A stretch of 64,000 nucleotides of DNA, from the NCBI GenBank assembly GCA_000729835.1, contig JFHB01000034.1:164062-228061 (forward strand). The letters are read 5' to 3'. The DNA comes from Atkinsonella hypoxylon (Eukaryota > Ascomycota > Sordariomycetes > Hypocreales > Clavicipitaceae). This document shows positions 22,666 to 33,537 of the stretch, piece by piece; the stretch's first letter is position 1; every line of letters begins with the position of its first letter. The position numbers and the translations under genes were made by a program. Below the pieces are notes generated by a model, which was given only the letters and a program-made list of their open reading frames with translations, was not told the origin of the DNA and searched no databases.

Positions 22666-25600
22666 TCTTTCGGCGTGGGATGCCGATGTTGAGCCATTGA
22701 GGGATGTTTGTAGTGGCTAGCACCCGAACATGAACGCAACCATTACCTCTGCTAGTTCATGAGGACGGCGGTCACGGTCAGCTTGGCGAGATGCCGGAGA
22801 TATCTGAGTCGGATCTGAAACTCAATTCTGTTTATGCTCGAGCTTTGTGCCTATATAGACATGAAAAAAACTGGTTTGCTGGGTTTCCTTATATGAGGAG
22901 CATTGAAGAGCATTCTCTCAATACGCTTTCTCCATATCTTATCACGCAATTTCATCAGAACGACGGGTTAGTAAGGCAATATTCTCATTAGTTGTTATTC
23001 GTAATTGTTCATCAGCAGCTTTCAATAGATGCAAGCTTCAAGTCACCAATATGTGACCAGTGTCAGTATTTTAATGCGGCGACGGTGTTTCAAGGAACTC
23101 GTACACGCACTGCAGATATTACGAACGATGTGTTTTATGACCTAGAACAATCTAGACCTTCAACATTCTACATGCTGCAAAATACCAAAGCTCAACAGCC
23201 CGATATCAATGCCGCGCGTGGCCTATTTCAGGCGCGGACCCTCCGGAGTTTAGCTGAAGATCAGATCGAGTGGTGAAATTTGCACATGATCAGCACTTTC
23301 TATCCTTCAAATCACCAAACAAATAGACAAATGCCAAGAGTTTGAAGCAAATAAGATCCCATCTGGTAAGGTCTGTTATCTTACTTCTAGTTTGGGATGG
23401 GGAGGGCAGTGGTTGTCTTGTATGGACCATACCTCTTGCTAGAATCATTTCTAGACGACCATGGAAGGCATTGATCTCTTGGTGGTTTGGAAACAGGCAC
23501 ACTTTTCTCAGATGAGCCGGGCAGGCTCTGAGCTACTCCATCACAGGCTTGGACCACAAGAAGCGAATCAATCAGAATGCCTGGATATGATTGAGCAATA
23601 TACGCCTAGAAATCCACTCACAGGATGGGAAAGAAGGAAGGAATCATGGTAAGCCCCCATGAGTTAGGAACTCTGAGGATCATGCCATTAGGGCACACCA
23701 GTCGTGGAGCGCGTGCCACTATTCCTCTTTACAATAACACAGCCCTTTTCTCGTTGTGCAATGTATTTAATACTTTACAATCCGTTGTAATAGAATAGTA
23801 TGAAGTTCATGAAGAATCAACATTGCTAATTACTCAACCTGTAAAGGGAGTATATGTTGTATTAGAATTATAAGCCTAGACTAGACGGGATTTGAAGACT
23901 GCTTTGCAACTTCTGCTACTCCCTACGAATATATATATATACAAGCAAGTAACTCATCTTAAATTAATTCTTGAGCTAACGTCTCTATCATTATAAACTC
24001 TGCTACTTGGGCGAACGTCAAGGAAAACGGGTCTGGTTAAGGCCTCCGAAAATGAGTCATGTGTTCTGTGTGATTGTTATTGGTTCTCAATGTTGAGAGG
24101 ACCGAGGGGACAAAGTGGACATCTCTAGTGCACTGGAAGATAAAACAACTGATAATTGACTCTATCGAACTACGGAGGAATCAGAAGCCCAAGATGTGCC
24201 CCCCTCTCGCGCGGATACCTTGGGCATCGTGGTGTTGAGCGCGGGATCTCTGTGGGCGGAGTCGGGCCAACTGTTAGACCGGGTTGGTGCAGCCAATCAG
24301 CGGGTGGGATTCGTGCGCAGCCAAATAGAGGCGCACACCTCGCACGCACGCAATTGCTCGAACAAATTCATAAAATGTTATTACTGAAAAGAGTGTGAAT
24401 TTTCGTGTAAAAATGGGCTTCCCCCCCCGGCCCCACCCCCGGAATGAGCTGGACCCGCTACAGTAGCGTGCTGTTGGGCTCACTAGCTCTTAGAGCACGT
24501 TGCCCGTGTTCCGGCAGGCTAACTAGTGAAACCCTCCTTACGTAAGGAGCACATCGTCCTTTTTCTCTGCATTTTCTTAATAATCCCTCAGGATCTCTTT
24601 TGTTAGAAGCAGTCAAAGATCGACAAGCAATCAAACATCCATTATTTACTGTTTTGACCACCAAAGGGGCCATGTATCGTGCTGGAGGCTGCAAGTCTGG
24701 ACATACCCGAACAACGAAGCGGAATACTTGGCAACTGAGCAGCGCGCAGTACACGACTGACCGACATGTGCAACAGCAACAGTAGACGACGCATAGCCTC
24801 GGACTCCCGGCATGGGGCACGATCGTGTCAGAGTTACAAAAAGTGACGGTACCGCGGACGTGCTGTGCTCTTGGCGGTGCTTTGTGCTCAAGCACGAGGC
24901 CACTCAACGAACCCAAATCTGCTGGCCGGGGAGGGGGGAACCGCGTTTGTTGTGGCGGCAGGCAGCCAGTCGGATCTGCGTGATCAGACTGGGGCCCAAG
25001 AGGAATGAATGACGCTTCCCACTCACGGCAAATCAACGGCGGACCGTCTGTGCTCTGGTTTGTACTCTGATGTGCTCTGGTGTGCTCTAGGAAAGAGCTA
25101 ACTTGAACTCAATCCTCAAGGACACTACTAAGATTGGGGATTGGGGCTCCGGTCGGCATACTTTACGGACATGGGGTCAGTGCTGCATGCGGGGAAAGTA
25201 CACAGTCGACAGAAAAGATGGCTTGTAGGCTGCCAGGGATGTGTTAGTTGCTGGAGGGAAATTGAAACATTTCGAATGCAAGACAGCCACACGCGGGATG
25301 CAAGTCGAGATTGTAGAAAAGTGAGTGAACAAGGGGTGAACAAACTCTGGGCGGGGAAAAGGGAGAGAAGGGGGGGATCTACAACAAGTCCGTCCTTTCC
25401 TTTCCCTTGCACCGGTATCATCGTGCTCTCAATTAGGTATAGGCGGAGACCATCATCCGAGACAACGCTGTTGGCTGGAGGCAAAAGGAACTAGTACAAA
25501 AACACTAGTAAGTTGCGGCTCGACCGTTCAGGCTACCCACTTCATGTCACAATGTGTGAGGGGATTCTGGTTTAGTTTAAACCGGACCAGGGGGGGTGGG

Positions 25601-25838
25601 TGAAGATTCTCGAGCCGGCTATTTCCATTTGTCGGGTATTTCGATGGGGGAGAAAAACAAGCAGATATGTTGAGCTACTTGGCGAGAGACGATGGCAAGT
25701 GATAAGACGCAGGGGTACTCGCCGTTTTTTTTTTCTTTTTTTTTTCTTCCTTTTTTTTTTTTTGTAGTTTTTGATTCCATTTCTCCTAACAACCAGGCTC
25801 TACGATAGTTCACTGAAAGATCTGCGTATTAAACCAAC
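22666..25838. other. Long intergenic region, no gene recognised
   Basis: About 3.2 kb between the sulfurase-like gene and the bHLH gene. It has an AT-rich stretch (about 23760-24000), a fragment of inverted-repeat family A (24290-24352), a C run near 24421-24428, and long T runs at 25725-25765 close to the bHLH start. Such length is unusual for this gene-dense part and may be regulatory; no coding evidence was found. Confidence 0.4.
24290..24352. repeat. Family A inverted-repeat end fragment, copy 2
   Basis: On the minus strand this reads GCGTGCGAGGT then GCGCC, a TATTTGG/GATTGG box and GCTGC, the same order of terminal motif and CCAAT-like boxes as the element at 19299 and the fragment at 32473. 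Only one end was found; the partner end is not evident nearby. Confidence 0.5.
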
Positions 25839-27192
25839 ATGCTCGCAACCCAAGCCATGTCTGCCGATCCAACTCGGCATGAGATTTACCCAACTTTTGA
25901 TCGTAGGTGTTGCCGTGTCCTACATATCTGGGTGGTTGTCGATCATGACCTCCACCCGAAGCATCGAGCCTTCGCTCTAACTTGACATGAACGCAGATTT
26001 ACACTACCGACCAGCCTTGAACAGCAGACTGTGGCCAGAAATGCCAGAATACCAGTTGGATGGTAATCTGTCGCCGGCCTCAGCAAAACAGGCGCAACTG
26101 TCAAACCAAATGAGCTTCCTCGTAGATATGAACTCCCAGTTCTCAACCGGTCAGCCATCCTATGTCCACTCCCAGAACTATCGACAGGATGGGATATGGA
26201 CAGCCAAGGACACGCATGCCTCACAACCCATGGCTGAGCCATCGTTATCATCTCTGTTACCTAGTCAGGAACCGCAGGCTCATCGAAGGTCGATTGACGA
26301 GCCAATGGTCGATAACACCGCTGGACAGCACATTGACCAGCACACTGCGAATCGAGGCATGCCCGACGTCTCGAATCAAGACCAGCCACTCCATGTCCGC
26401 TCCTTTCCCGTCGGACATCTGAGGCACCAATCTTCCCTGGATTTCGGAGAGGACCTCCTACGCAATAGCCACGATACAGTAAACGAGAATATCTTTGCGG
26501 ATTGGTGCTGGGGACAGGGCGACAGGCCTGCCGATAAGTCTGCTCTCGCAAGCTCCGTCAAATGGGAGACGGACTCTAGTTTCGTCACGCCAAGGAGCTC
26601 ACCCGCTATAATGGGTCACGATTCAGTTCATTCCCGGCTTTCTTCGCACGTGAACTTCTCTGAGAACAGGAAGCGCCATATCCGAAATGGAGCTGGACAG
26701 CCCAGGGCATACTCCAATGACTGGTACAAGCTGAAGAAGGGCGCGGCTCCGATGCAGGGCGAAAACCAAATAGGCTGGCCAATCCTCAGAACTCGCACAA
26801 GTCCCATCAATGTGCTGGCAACACATCGGGCCTTGTCTTTGGAATATCTCGGAACAGCCCTGCACGGCCACAAGGTTTTTGCGACTGTCGGGCCTCGACG
26901 GGAGAAACTAAGCGAGGAGCAAAAGCGACGAAACCATATCCTTCACGAGCAAAAACGCAGGGCCATGATTAAAGAAGGGTTTGACGATCTTCTCAGTCTC
27001 GTGCCAGATCTGAAGGACCGAGGATTGAGCAAGTCTGCCATCCTGATCAAGGCTGCAGAGTGGCTTGTTTCACTGACAAGCGGCAATAAAGTACTTCGTG
27101 TTCAAGCGAGGGCACTCGATGGCTGCGACGAACCCATGTCAAGGACTATACCGCGCCAGTCAAGACACCGGCGCCCATCCCGCAGGGCATGA
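25839..27192 (+). CDS. bHLH transcription factor
   Basis: Two exons, 25839-25902 and 25997-27192; the split His codon joins the frames and a CTAAC branch-like site precedes the acceptor. 419 residues from the first ATG (an in-frame ATG at 25857 is an alternative). The bHLH domain is near the C-terminus, about residues 324-386: the basic region EEQKRRNHILHEQKRR, helix 1 IKEGFDDLLSLVPDL, loop KDRGLSKS, helix 2 AILIKAAEWLVSL. The His/Glu/Arg pattern of the basic region fits E-box (CANNTG) binding. The remaining N-terminal ~300 residues are polar, with many Ser, Gln and His, and look disordered. The protein likely acts as a nuclear DNA-binding regulator; targets cannot be inferred. A more basic tail (RQSRHRRPSRRA) ends the protein. 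Confidence 0.88.
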
Positions 27193-28034
27193 TGCAAATA
27201 AATAGACAAAAGTTGGGACGTGAAGAGAAACGACGGCATGAGGAAAGACAGACAGGCTTTTTTTTTTTTTTTTTTTTTCTAATCCAGTAAACAAGGACCT
27301 GATCTGAACGGACGTCCAAGGTTGAGGCTTCTTGGGGCCCTCGATGTGGTCCAAATCTTGATACCCCTTGAACAAGGGGGGGGCTGTGGTGGGTGCAGTG
27401 TGCAGCCTGCACGATCTGCCACGAACGCTACGCCAGCACTATTCACTATTCTCCGTTTACATCGGCCTTGAGGCATTTTGGCACGCAGCGAGAATTATAG
27501 AGAGTACTTAGACCCCCGCAAGTTTCAGGATTCAGGACAAGATCAGTTCTTCCCCTTGCTTTGACCAGATTGGAGTGGACTAGTGTAGTGGACTGCCGCT
27601 GTCTAAGTTGACATGTGTGACGCGTGGATGGTCATCCAAGGGAGCTATGCGCGCAAGCGACAATCAGGAGCGTAAAATAGAACAAAAAAAAAAAAAGTTA
27701 AACATGGTGCTGGCTCTTTGTTGAAAAGCCTCGTAAGGCTCTTGGAGCGGGTAGTGAAGAGACGGACTGCGGTCTTCCCTCAGTCAGTCTCGACGGTAGT
27801 TAGTTAGTTACTCGCTGTCCCCGACTGGCACCACGGATCCGAAGCACAAGACAGCAAAGCAAGACCAAGACGAAGACGAAACGAGAACACGTTCAAACTG
27901 GTCCTATGGGAGTGCGCTGCCTGGGTTGGGGTCGCGCAGGTGGGTGGGCTGGCAAGGCTGGACCAGGGCATGTCAGACGTAGAACACCCAGCGACCTACG
28001 GAATACGCTTTGACTTGTTTCCCACTCCTCCCAC

Positions 28035-28062
28035 GAAAATGAAAATGAAAATGAAAATGAAA
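28035..28062. repeat. (GAAAAT)n microsatellite
   Basis: Four to five tandem copies of a six-base unit, seen directly. Confidence 0.85.
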
Positions 28063-28242
28063 GGGAAAAGAAAAAAGCCCCGATGGGATTGACGGGATCG
28101 GTCGCTGGCGCAGGCGACGCTGGGAAAGAACTGTCAGCGGAGCACAGATTTAACATTCTGGCCTGACTCAAGTAGGTTTCTTCTACCTGCCGGCCAACGT
28201 CGCCTATCTCTCAAGACTGGACTGCGCTTCCGTACCTGCAGG

Positions 28243-28311
28243 CCATCCATCCATCCATCCATCCATCTATCCATCTACGGACTATCCATCTATCCATCTA
28301 TCCATCCATCA
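28243..28311. repeat. (CCAT)n and CTATCCAT microsatellite
   Basis: Perfect CCAT repeats pass into an interrupted CTATCCAT array. Seen directly; no coding potential. Confidence 0.85.
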
Positions 28312-29822
28312 CCTTGTGGCACGCCACCGTGCTGCGAAATCATATGACATTTGACGGGTTCTTGTTCGTTGCTAAAGTCACAGATTTCAGCGCTGCGGTG
28401 GTCGGTAGCTGCTCTTCAGAAGAGCTCTTCAGAGGACTGACTGACTGGTTGGGCAGTGTGGTCTCACGATGCTCAAGTCTATTGATTTTAAATTTTGTAA
28501 ATGTGTAAATTTTTTCTCTTTGTCGCGACGGTGCAAGGCTAGTGCAGTTTGATCCAGGTTGACAAGGAAGGAATAAGCGAGGACGCTGGGCGTCTATGCC
28601 CTCCCTCGTCTTCGTCCTGAAGAAACCCAGGACGGGGCAGAGACTGGGCTCGACTGCCGACACGGCACTTTATCTAACTTGCACGTATTTTTCCGTCTCT
28701 CACGGACAAGGATCGCGATTTCTTTCACCCCAAAAAGACTCAAGTTGCGACTGGCCCATTTGTTCTGTCGGCGAAAAGGGGAAAGGGGGGAAGGGTGGGG
28801 TGGGGAAAGTGGAGTCGAGAGCATCTTATTAACAGAGCGAGTGCCGACAGCTTTTTTTTTTTTTTTTTTTCCTTTCTTCGCGTTTGACATCCAACTATCT
28901 ACAAAGTACAGTCAGAGCACGGAGTGCGATGTAGATGACTTGACATGGCCCCCCAGTTGCCCTGGGTAAGTCATCTACAGACAGACCTCAGTCCAGCTAA
29001 AACAGTCCGTGCTAGCAAGCCCACGGTCCTCCTCCGTGCCAGATATTGCCTCTCGGCCGTAACTCTCTTTCTGCATGCTCGCAAGTGATCTTCATTGCAA
29101 GGCCCTGCAGATAAGTTATGTTCCTGATTGCGGCAAACATCGACCCCACGATTCCGATCCCAGCCCCGTACATAAACCGTGCAACGCCAAGGATGGATGA
29201 TGCTTCGAGTCTAATCCGAATCACATGAGGTGTGCTTCGGCACTTGCTGGCACATCACTTATGATGGAGCTTTCGGTTGAAAAGACACGATCCGATCACG
29301 CAGTTTACGATTTTGTTGCCAGGTTGACGCTGTCAATCTTCAAGTAAGCAAACAGTGGTGGTGGCTGATGAGGTTTCTGAAACGCCTTTGCCGTCATGGA
29401 TGGCTCTGGTACACGGATACTGGATGGCAGGGATAATTGTCATCAGACAGCTTCATTCACCTTCTTCATCCACGCAGCTGTAGAGCGAGCGAGACTGGCT
29501 TTCCTTGCAGATAACTTTGAAGGCCTATGTATGATATACGAACATCTGCTATTGTATTACCACTACCTAATAGTTCAACAACTCCTTCTCACTAACTAAA
29601 CACAATACACTACTCAGCCATCAGCACATTATAAAGTGTAACGCCCGCCTAGTTCCCCGAGCGGCGTCATTGAATGGGATTAGTGTTGGTCATGGACATT
29701 GCCACCAGACATGTCGCCTGCCACCGATTGCAGAAACAACAAACAGCCTGATAAAAACAACAAAAAACAATGGCTCCGTCTGCTCAGCCTGCTCAGCCTG
29801 CTCTGTGTCCACCCATCTATCT

Positions 29823-30707
29823 CTACATGATGATAAGAGCGGCAATGGCCCAAGCAAGAACTCCGGCGGGCGCAAGCGCAGCGGCACCAGCAGGGACGGG
29901 GAGAGGAGTGATGCTGCTTGTGCCAGTGGTGCACGGGTAGGTGGCTGAGGCGCTAGGATTGCTGGTGGTGATGTTGGCGGTGATGCTGAAGGTGCTGGTC
30001 TCGCTGGCGGTCTCGCTGGCGGGAGCGGGAGTCGTAGTTGTTGTAGTCGCAGATTCAGAGGCTGAGCTGGAGCTTGGCTCACTGGGCGCGGGGTTGGACG
30101 GGATGGACGAGGAGCTGCCGCCACTTTGGCCGCCTGCGCCTGCGCCTGCGCCTCCGCTGCCGCCAGCGCTATTCTTGCAGTTCTGCTCAGAAAAGTCGTC
30201 CTGCGATTGCTGGAGGACGTTGGTCAGCCCCGCCGACATCTGCGTGGCGACTTCCTGAGCCTCCTGCGGGACCTTGCCGACGACCGCCTTGATCAGGGCC
30301 TGGGAAGCGTCGGTGATGCTGGACGTCTGGCTGCGCACGGCGTCGCACAGTCCGAGCTTCTCGACCGTTGGCCGGATGGCCTTGAGGTCCTCGGCAAGAG
30401 TCTTGCCGAGCTTGGTCATGTCTTGCACGGGCTGTGTCAGGGCCGCCGCGTCGGCGAGAGTAAGAGGGCTCGTGCCGTCGACCTTGGTCTTGCCGTCCTT
30501 CAGCGCCTGGATGAAGGCATTTGCGGCCTTGGCCACCGGCTCCGGGTCGGTGATGCCGCCCTTGACCGTCGTGTCCAGCTTCTGCATCGCAGACTTGACG
30601 CCGTCCAGGACATCAGTGATGGCGGCCGCGTCACGCTCAAGCAGCGAGCCGGGCTGGTGGGCGAGTGCCTCAGCGGCAAGGCAGGCGAGAGCGACGGAGA
30701 ACTTCAT
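29823..30707 (-). CDS. HsbA-like (hydrophobic surface binding protein A) cell-wall protein, GPI-anchored
   Basis: Single exon, 294 residues from the only in-frame ATG (30707). Order of parts: a secretion signal (MKFSVALACLAAEALA), an all-helical Ala/Lys/Asp-rich domain of ~160 residues typical of the HsbA / cell-wall mannoprotein family (repeated pattern of hydrophobic heptads, two Cys at LCDAV and EQNCKN), a Gly-rich then Ser/Thr/Pro-rich O-glycosylation stalk, and a C-terminal hydrophobic tail ending AIAALIIM that fits a GPI-attachment signal. HsbA proteins bind hydrophobic surfaces and recruit secreted enzymes such as cutinase; in this family roles in adhesion or host contact are known. 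The coding strand is strongly GC-biased at third positions, which creates long but meaningless antisense frames. Confidence 0.85.
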   Translation of the reverse strand: MKFSVALACLAAEALAHQPGSLLERDAAAITDVLDGVKSAMQKLDTTVKGGITDPEPVAKAANAFIQALKDGKTKVDGTSPLTLADAAALTQPVQDMTKLGKTLAEDLKAIRPTVEKLGLCDAVRSQTSSITDASQALIKAVVGKVPQEAQEVATQMSAGLTNVLQQSQDDFSEQNCKNSAGGSGGAGAGAGGQSGGSSSSIPSNPAPSEPSSSSASESATTTTTTPAPASETASETSTFSITANITTSNPSASATYPCTTGTSSITPLPVPAGAAALAPAGVLAWAIAALIIM

Positions 30708-31635
30708 TATCAAGGGCTGGGTAAGAGGCTGGCTGGCTGGCTTTACGAGATAGGGTAAAGCGAAAGGAGTTCAGGCGCGTTGATTCTCGGTCAGACGCTG
30801 GAGAGAAGGGATGGTGTTGCGGAAGACTGGTGGTGGGAATCGGCGACGAGGCACTGGTGTAAGTCGGCTCTTTATACAAGAAGTCAAACGGGCGCGGCAA
30901 CGGGACAGCTAAGGCACGGAAATATTTCCTGTTCCTGTCGCGGCACGCTTGGAGCTCTTGTTGGTTTACAAGCTCCTGAATGTTTCCCCCCCGGGAAACG
31001 GGGGGGGGGTGACACGGGTCGTAGCATCGAGATGATGCTTGTCGACGATTTGCCGAGGCCACTTCACCACCATGTCTTGTGGTTGCTTCCAATCTGTCCA
31101 AAGTGCGAATGCCGTCTTCCCCCCCTAGTCCCCTCGTCCCCTCGTGAAGTCGGGTGCTCCATAGTACTGCGAATCCATAACATCAATGTCCACTCATATG
31201 TCCACGCACCCATGCGCTGCCAAATTGAACGCAATGTGGCCTTGGGCCCAAATGCTGGGTCGAGACATGACCAGCGGCAAAGTTATGCATGTCGCAAATA
31301 ACCGACAGGCTGTCGGCCCTTCTTCTTGCTTCTTGCAAAGGCACACACATCACACGGACTTGCCAATTATCCCAGATCCTGGTCTTTGGTCTCCAAAGGC
31401 CGTTGGTTGGCCTGGGAAACGGAAGGGCAAAAGAAAAGGGGGGCGCGTCGAGAAAGGCATGTGGTAGGTAATATAAATATAAACTTAAAACCCGCTACGA
31501 TCAAATGTGGTGGAACAGCCAACCTAGAAATAGGCTATTAATATGTCCCGAGGCAGGCCACTGATAATGGCGAGCGGGATGATGGATGTCCTGCTAGGAT
31601 CTCAGCCACGAGCAGAAGATGTTTCGCGCGCATAG

Positions 31636-31827
31636 GCATAGTCATGGTCATAGTTATAGATAGTTATAGTCATAGTTATAGTTATAGTCATAGTTATAGT
31701 TATAGTCATAGTTATAGTTATAGTCATAGTTATAGTTATAGTCATAGTTATAGTCATAGTCATAGTACATAGTACATAGTACATAGTACATAGTACATAG
31801 TACATAGTCATAGTCATAGTACATAGG
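31636..31827. repeat. Compound minisatellite of CATAGTTATAGT-type units
   Basis: About 190 bases. The first two thirds repeat an 18-base unit CATAGTTATAGTTATAGT; the last third changes to ACATAGT units of seven bases and CATAGT units of six bases. Open frames across it encode only Tyr/Asp/Asn repeats and are not believed to be genes. Confidence 0.92.
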
Positions 31828-32472
31828 TAAGGTAGGGTCGGGCAATCGAGGGATTGTCGTCCCTCGCTTACTTCCTGCAGCGCTTTGAACATGCATGAAG
31901 CTTCTACCACATGTTTTCTGCCAAGAGCCATGGGAACGGCGCCGACAAAAGAAAACAACATTGATTGAGCCTGTTTTTCAGCCCAGAAGCCCACATGTGA
32001 TGCAACGCTTCTTGAACCAACCTGAGACATGAAGACAAGCCCAATCCATATAAAAATAAGAGAATTGATATGATAGAAAGGAAGAGCAGCCAGCGCTCTT
32101 GCATAATGATGAATAATGAATGAATGATGAAGCTTGCTTGGGCACTTCTTGGACCGCCCTGCCTGCTCAAGTTCCAAGTCGGAAAATGATGATAGCATCC
32201 TGCAGGATCAAGTCATGCATTCGATACCTGTATTCCGTACGGAATACGTTCATCGAGATTGTGCTAGTTATAGTGAGCACCGGGGGGGGGGGGTCTCGTA
32301 CCTGGACTGGATGCGTTGAAAAAAAGCCGCGGGCGCACGCAGAGCATCCGCAACCAATTCGGTAGTTAAGTTAATTCATTCCTTCTTCGGAAAAGGGCCT
32401 CCCTCGATCTCTCATGATTTCAAACAAACTTTAAAAAGTGATTCAGGCAACCTTTGCGTCACTGCGCGCGAG

Positions 32473-32530
32473 GTGCGGGCCGCTGATTGGCTGCACTGGG
32501 TCCACACCGCTAATTAGCTGCACGGACCCA
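32473..32530. repeat. Family A inverted-repeat end fragment, copy 3
   Basis: Reads GCGAGGTGCGGGCC, GCTGATTGGCTGCAC, then GCTAATTAGCTGCACGG, sharing the GCGAGGT terminus and the following GATTGGCTGCAC boxes with the elements at 19299 and (inverted) 24290. The two GATTGG/AATTAG-GCTGCAC boxes are themselves a short subterminal repeat. A second end was not found. Confidence 0.5.
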
Positions 32531-33537
32531 GCGTAGTTGGCCTATGTCCGGCTGCAGAGAACTCTGTGCACTGCACAACACTACCCCTACCTGAGGCATC
32601 TGCCCGAGAGGACGTATATCTTGGGCTTCCTCTTCTACGTAAGGTAAGGGTGATGGATTCAAATCGAGGCTTTATCTCTAAAAGCCGTAGTGCCCTGTTC
32701 TCCCTTGCCTCCTTGTTTCTCCCAGCAAGAGTACAATACAAGGTGGGGTTGGGGGGGGGGGGGAGGTTTTCTTACTTTCTGCGAACTAATGAGTTGTCTA
32801 GCGTTAGATACGATTACTGTATGACTTGTAAGTGCTACGAACTAGCTTGCTCCTTGGCATACGGATTAATATATCGCGTACGGAATACTTTATACATCAT
32901 ATAATTTAAGATTGTAAAGTTGCAAAATGCGATGTAAGGCGGTGCACTATAGGCCGGTTGCAGACTTATGGCTGACTATTCCGTATAACTATGGAGAAGA
33001 GCCGTAATCCGTAAGAGAGCTGCCAAACTGACTATAGTCAAGGCTGTTTGTTTATCTACAGAGTGAGCAGGCTCCAAGATAACGAAAAGAGGACCTAGCC
33101 CTAGCTGTGGGGCACTAGCACCTAATTAGCGTTAATCTATCCGCGACGTCAGTTCTTCGATCTTCACTCCGTTATACTATAATCTGCTTCAAGAGTGGGT
33201 AACCTAAGCCCAAAGTACTCCACTAGACTGTGCCTTTAACTGTTAGCTCACATTATTCAAGTAATAGTTAAGACTCACTATGATAACGGACAGGACAATT
33301 CAAATAATGGTGCGATACAATTAAACCCCCCAGGGTACAAGGGCGCGAGAGTCAAGTGGTCTCGATGAGTTTGAGCATCGTTCTGCATTCAATACAGTTG
33401 GCCAATTTGAAACCCATTTCTTTTATTCACCAGCAATAGTTGTGTCACCCTGGTGCTATTTAAAAGTTACTATTTACTGTTTCAGTTGCCTCATTGCGGC
33501 CTTTTCCTGCGGCCAGCCATGTTCAATCTGCCGCGTC

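Larger units (their letters stand above)
27193..29822. other. Long intergenic region with microsatellites
   Basis: About 2.6 kb with no recognisable gene. It holds homopolymer T/A runs (27258-27280, 27684-27696, 28852-28870), a (GAAAAT)n repeat at 28035-28062, and a (CCAT)n/(CTATC)n repeat at 28243-28311. CT/GA-rich sequence is frequent. Nothing coding was supported. Confidence 0.45.
30708..33537. other. Long intergenic region, repeat-rich
   Basis: About 2.8 kb with no recognisable gene. Contents: a C/G run near 30987-31012, the large TATAG-type tandem repeat (31636-31827), a perfect 18-base palindrome (32230-32247), a G run at 32282-32292, a family A repeat end (32473-32530), and another G run at 32748-32762. 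The part 32860-33480 is AT-rich with several degenerate TATTCCGTA motifs. Confidence 0.45.

Noticed and set aside
22666..23280. Downstream MOSC domain of the sulfurase-like gene
   Set aside because: Frames after the stop show no MOSC motif and no splice-compatible continuation.
28243..28311. CRISPR-like repeat array
   Set aside because: It is a simple microsatellite with no unique spacers; CRISPR arrays are not expected in a eukaryotic nuclear genome.
30126..30758. Long plus-strand open frame (210 residues) over the HsbA-like gene
   Set aside because: It is the antisense shadow of a GC-biased coding sequence; the minus strand has a signal peptide, family pattern and GPI tail, the plus strand has none.
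31602..32198. Minus-strand open frame of 198 residues crossing the TATAG minisatellite
   Set aside because: Much of it is the translated tandem repeat (Thr/Met/Ile or Tyr/Asp/Asn), with no domain in the rest.
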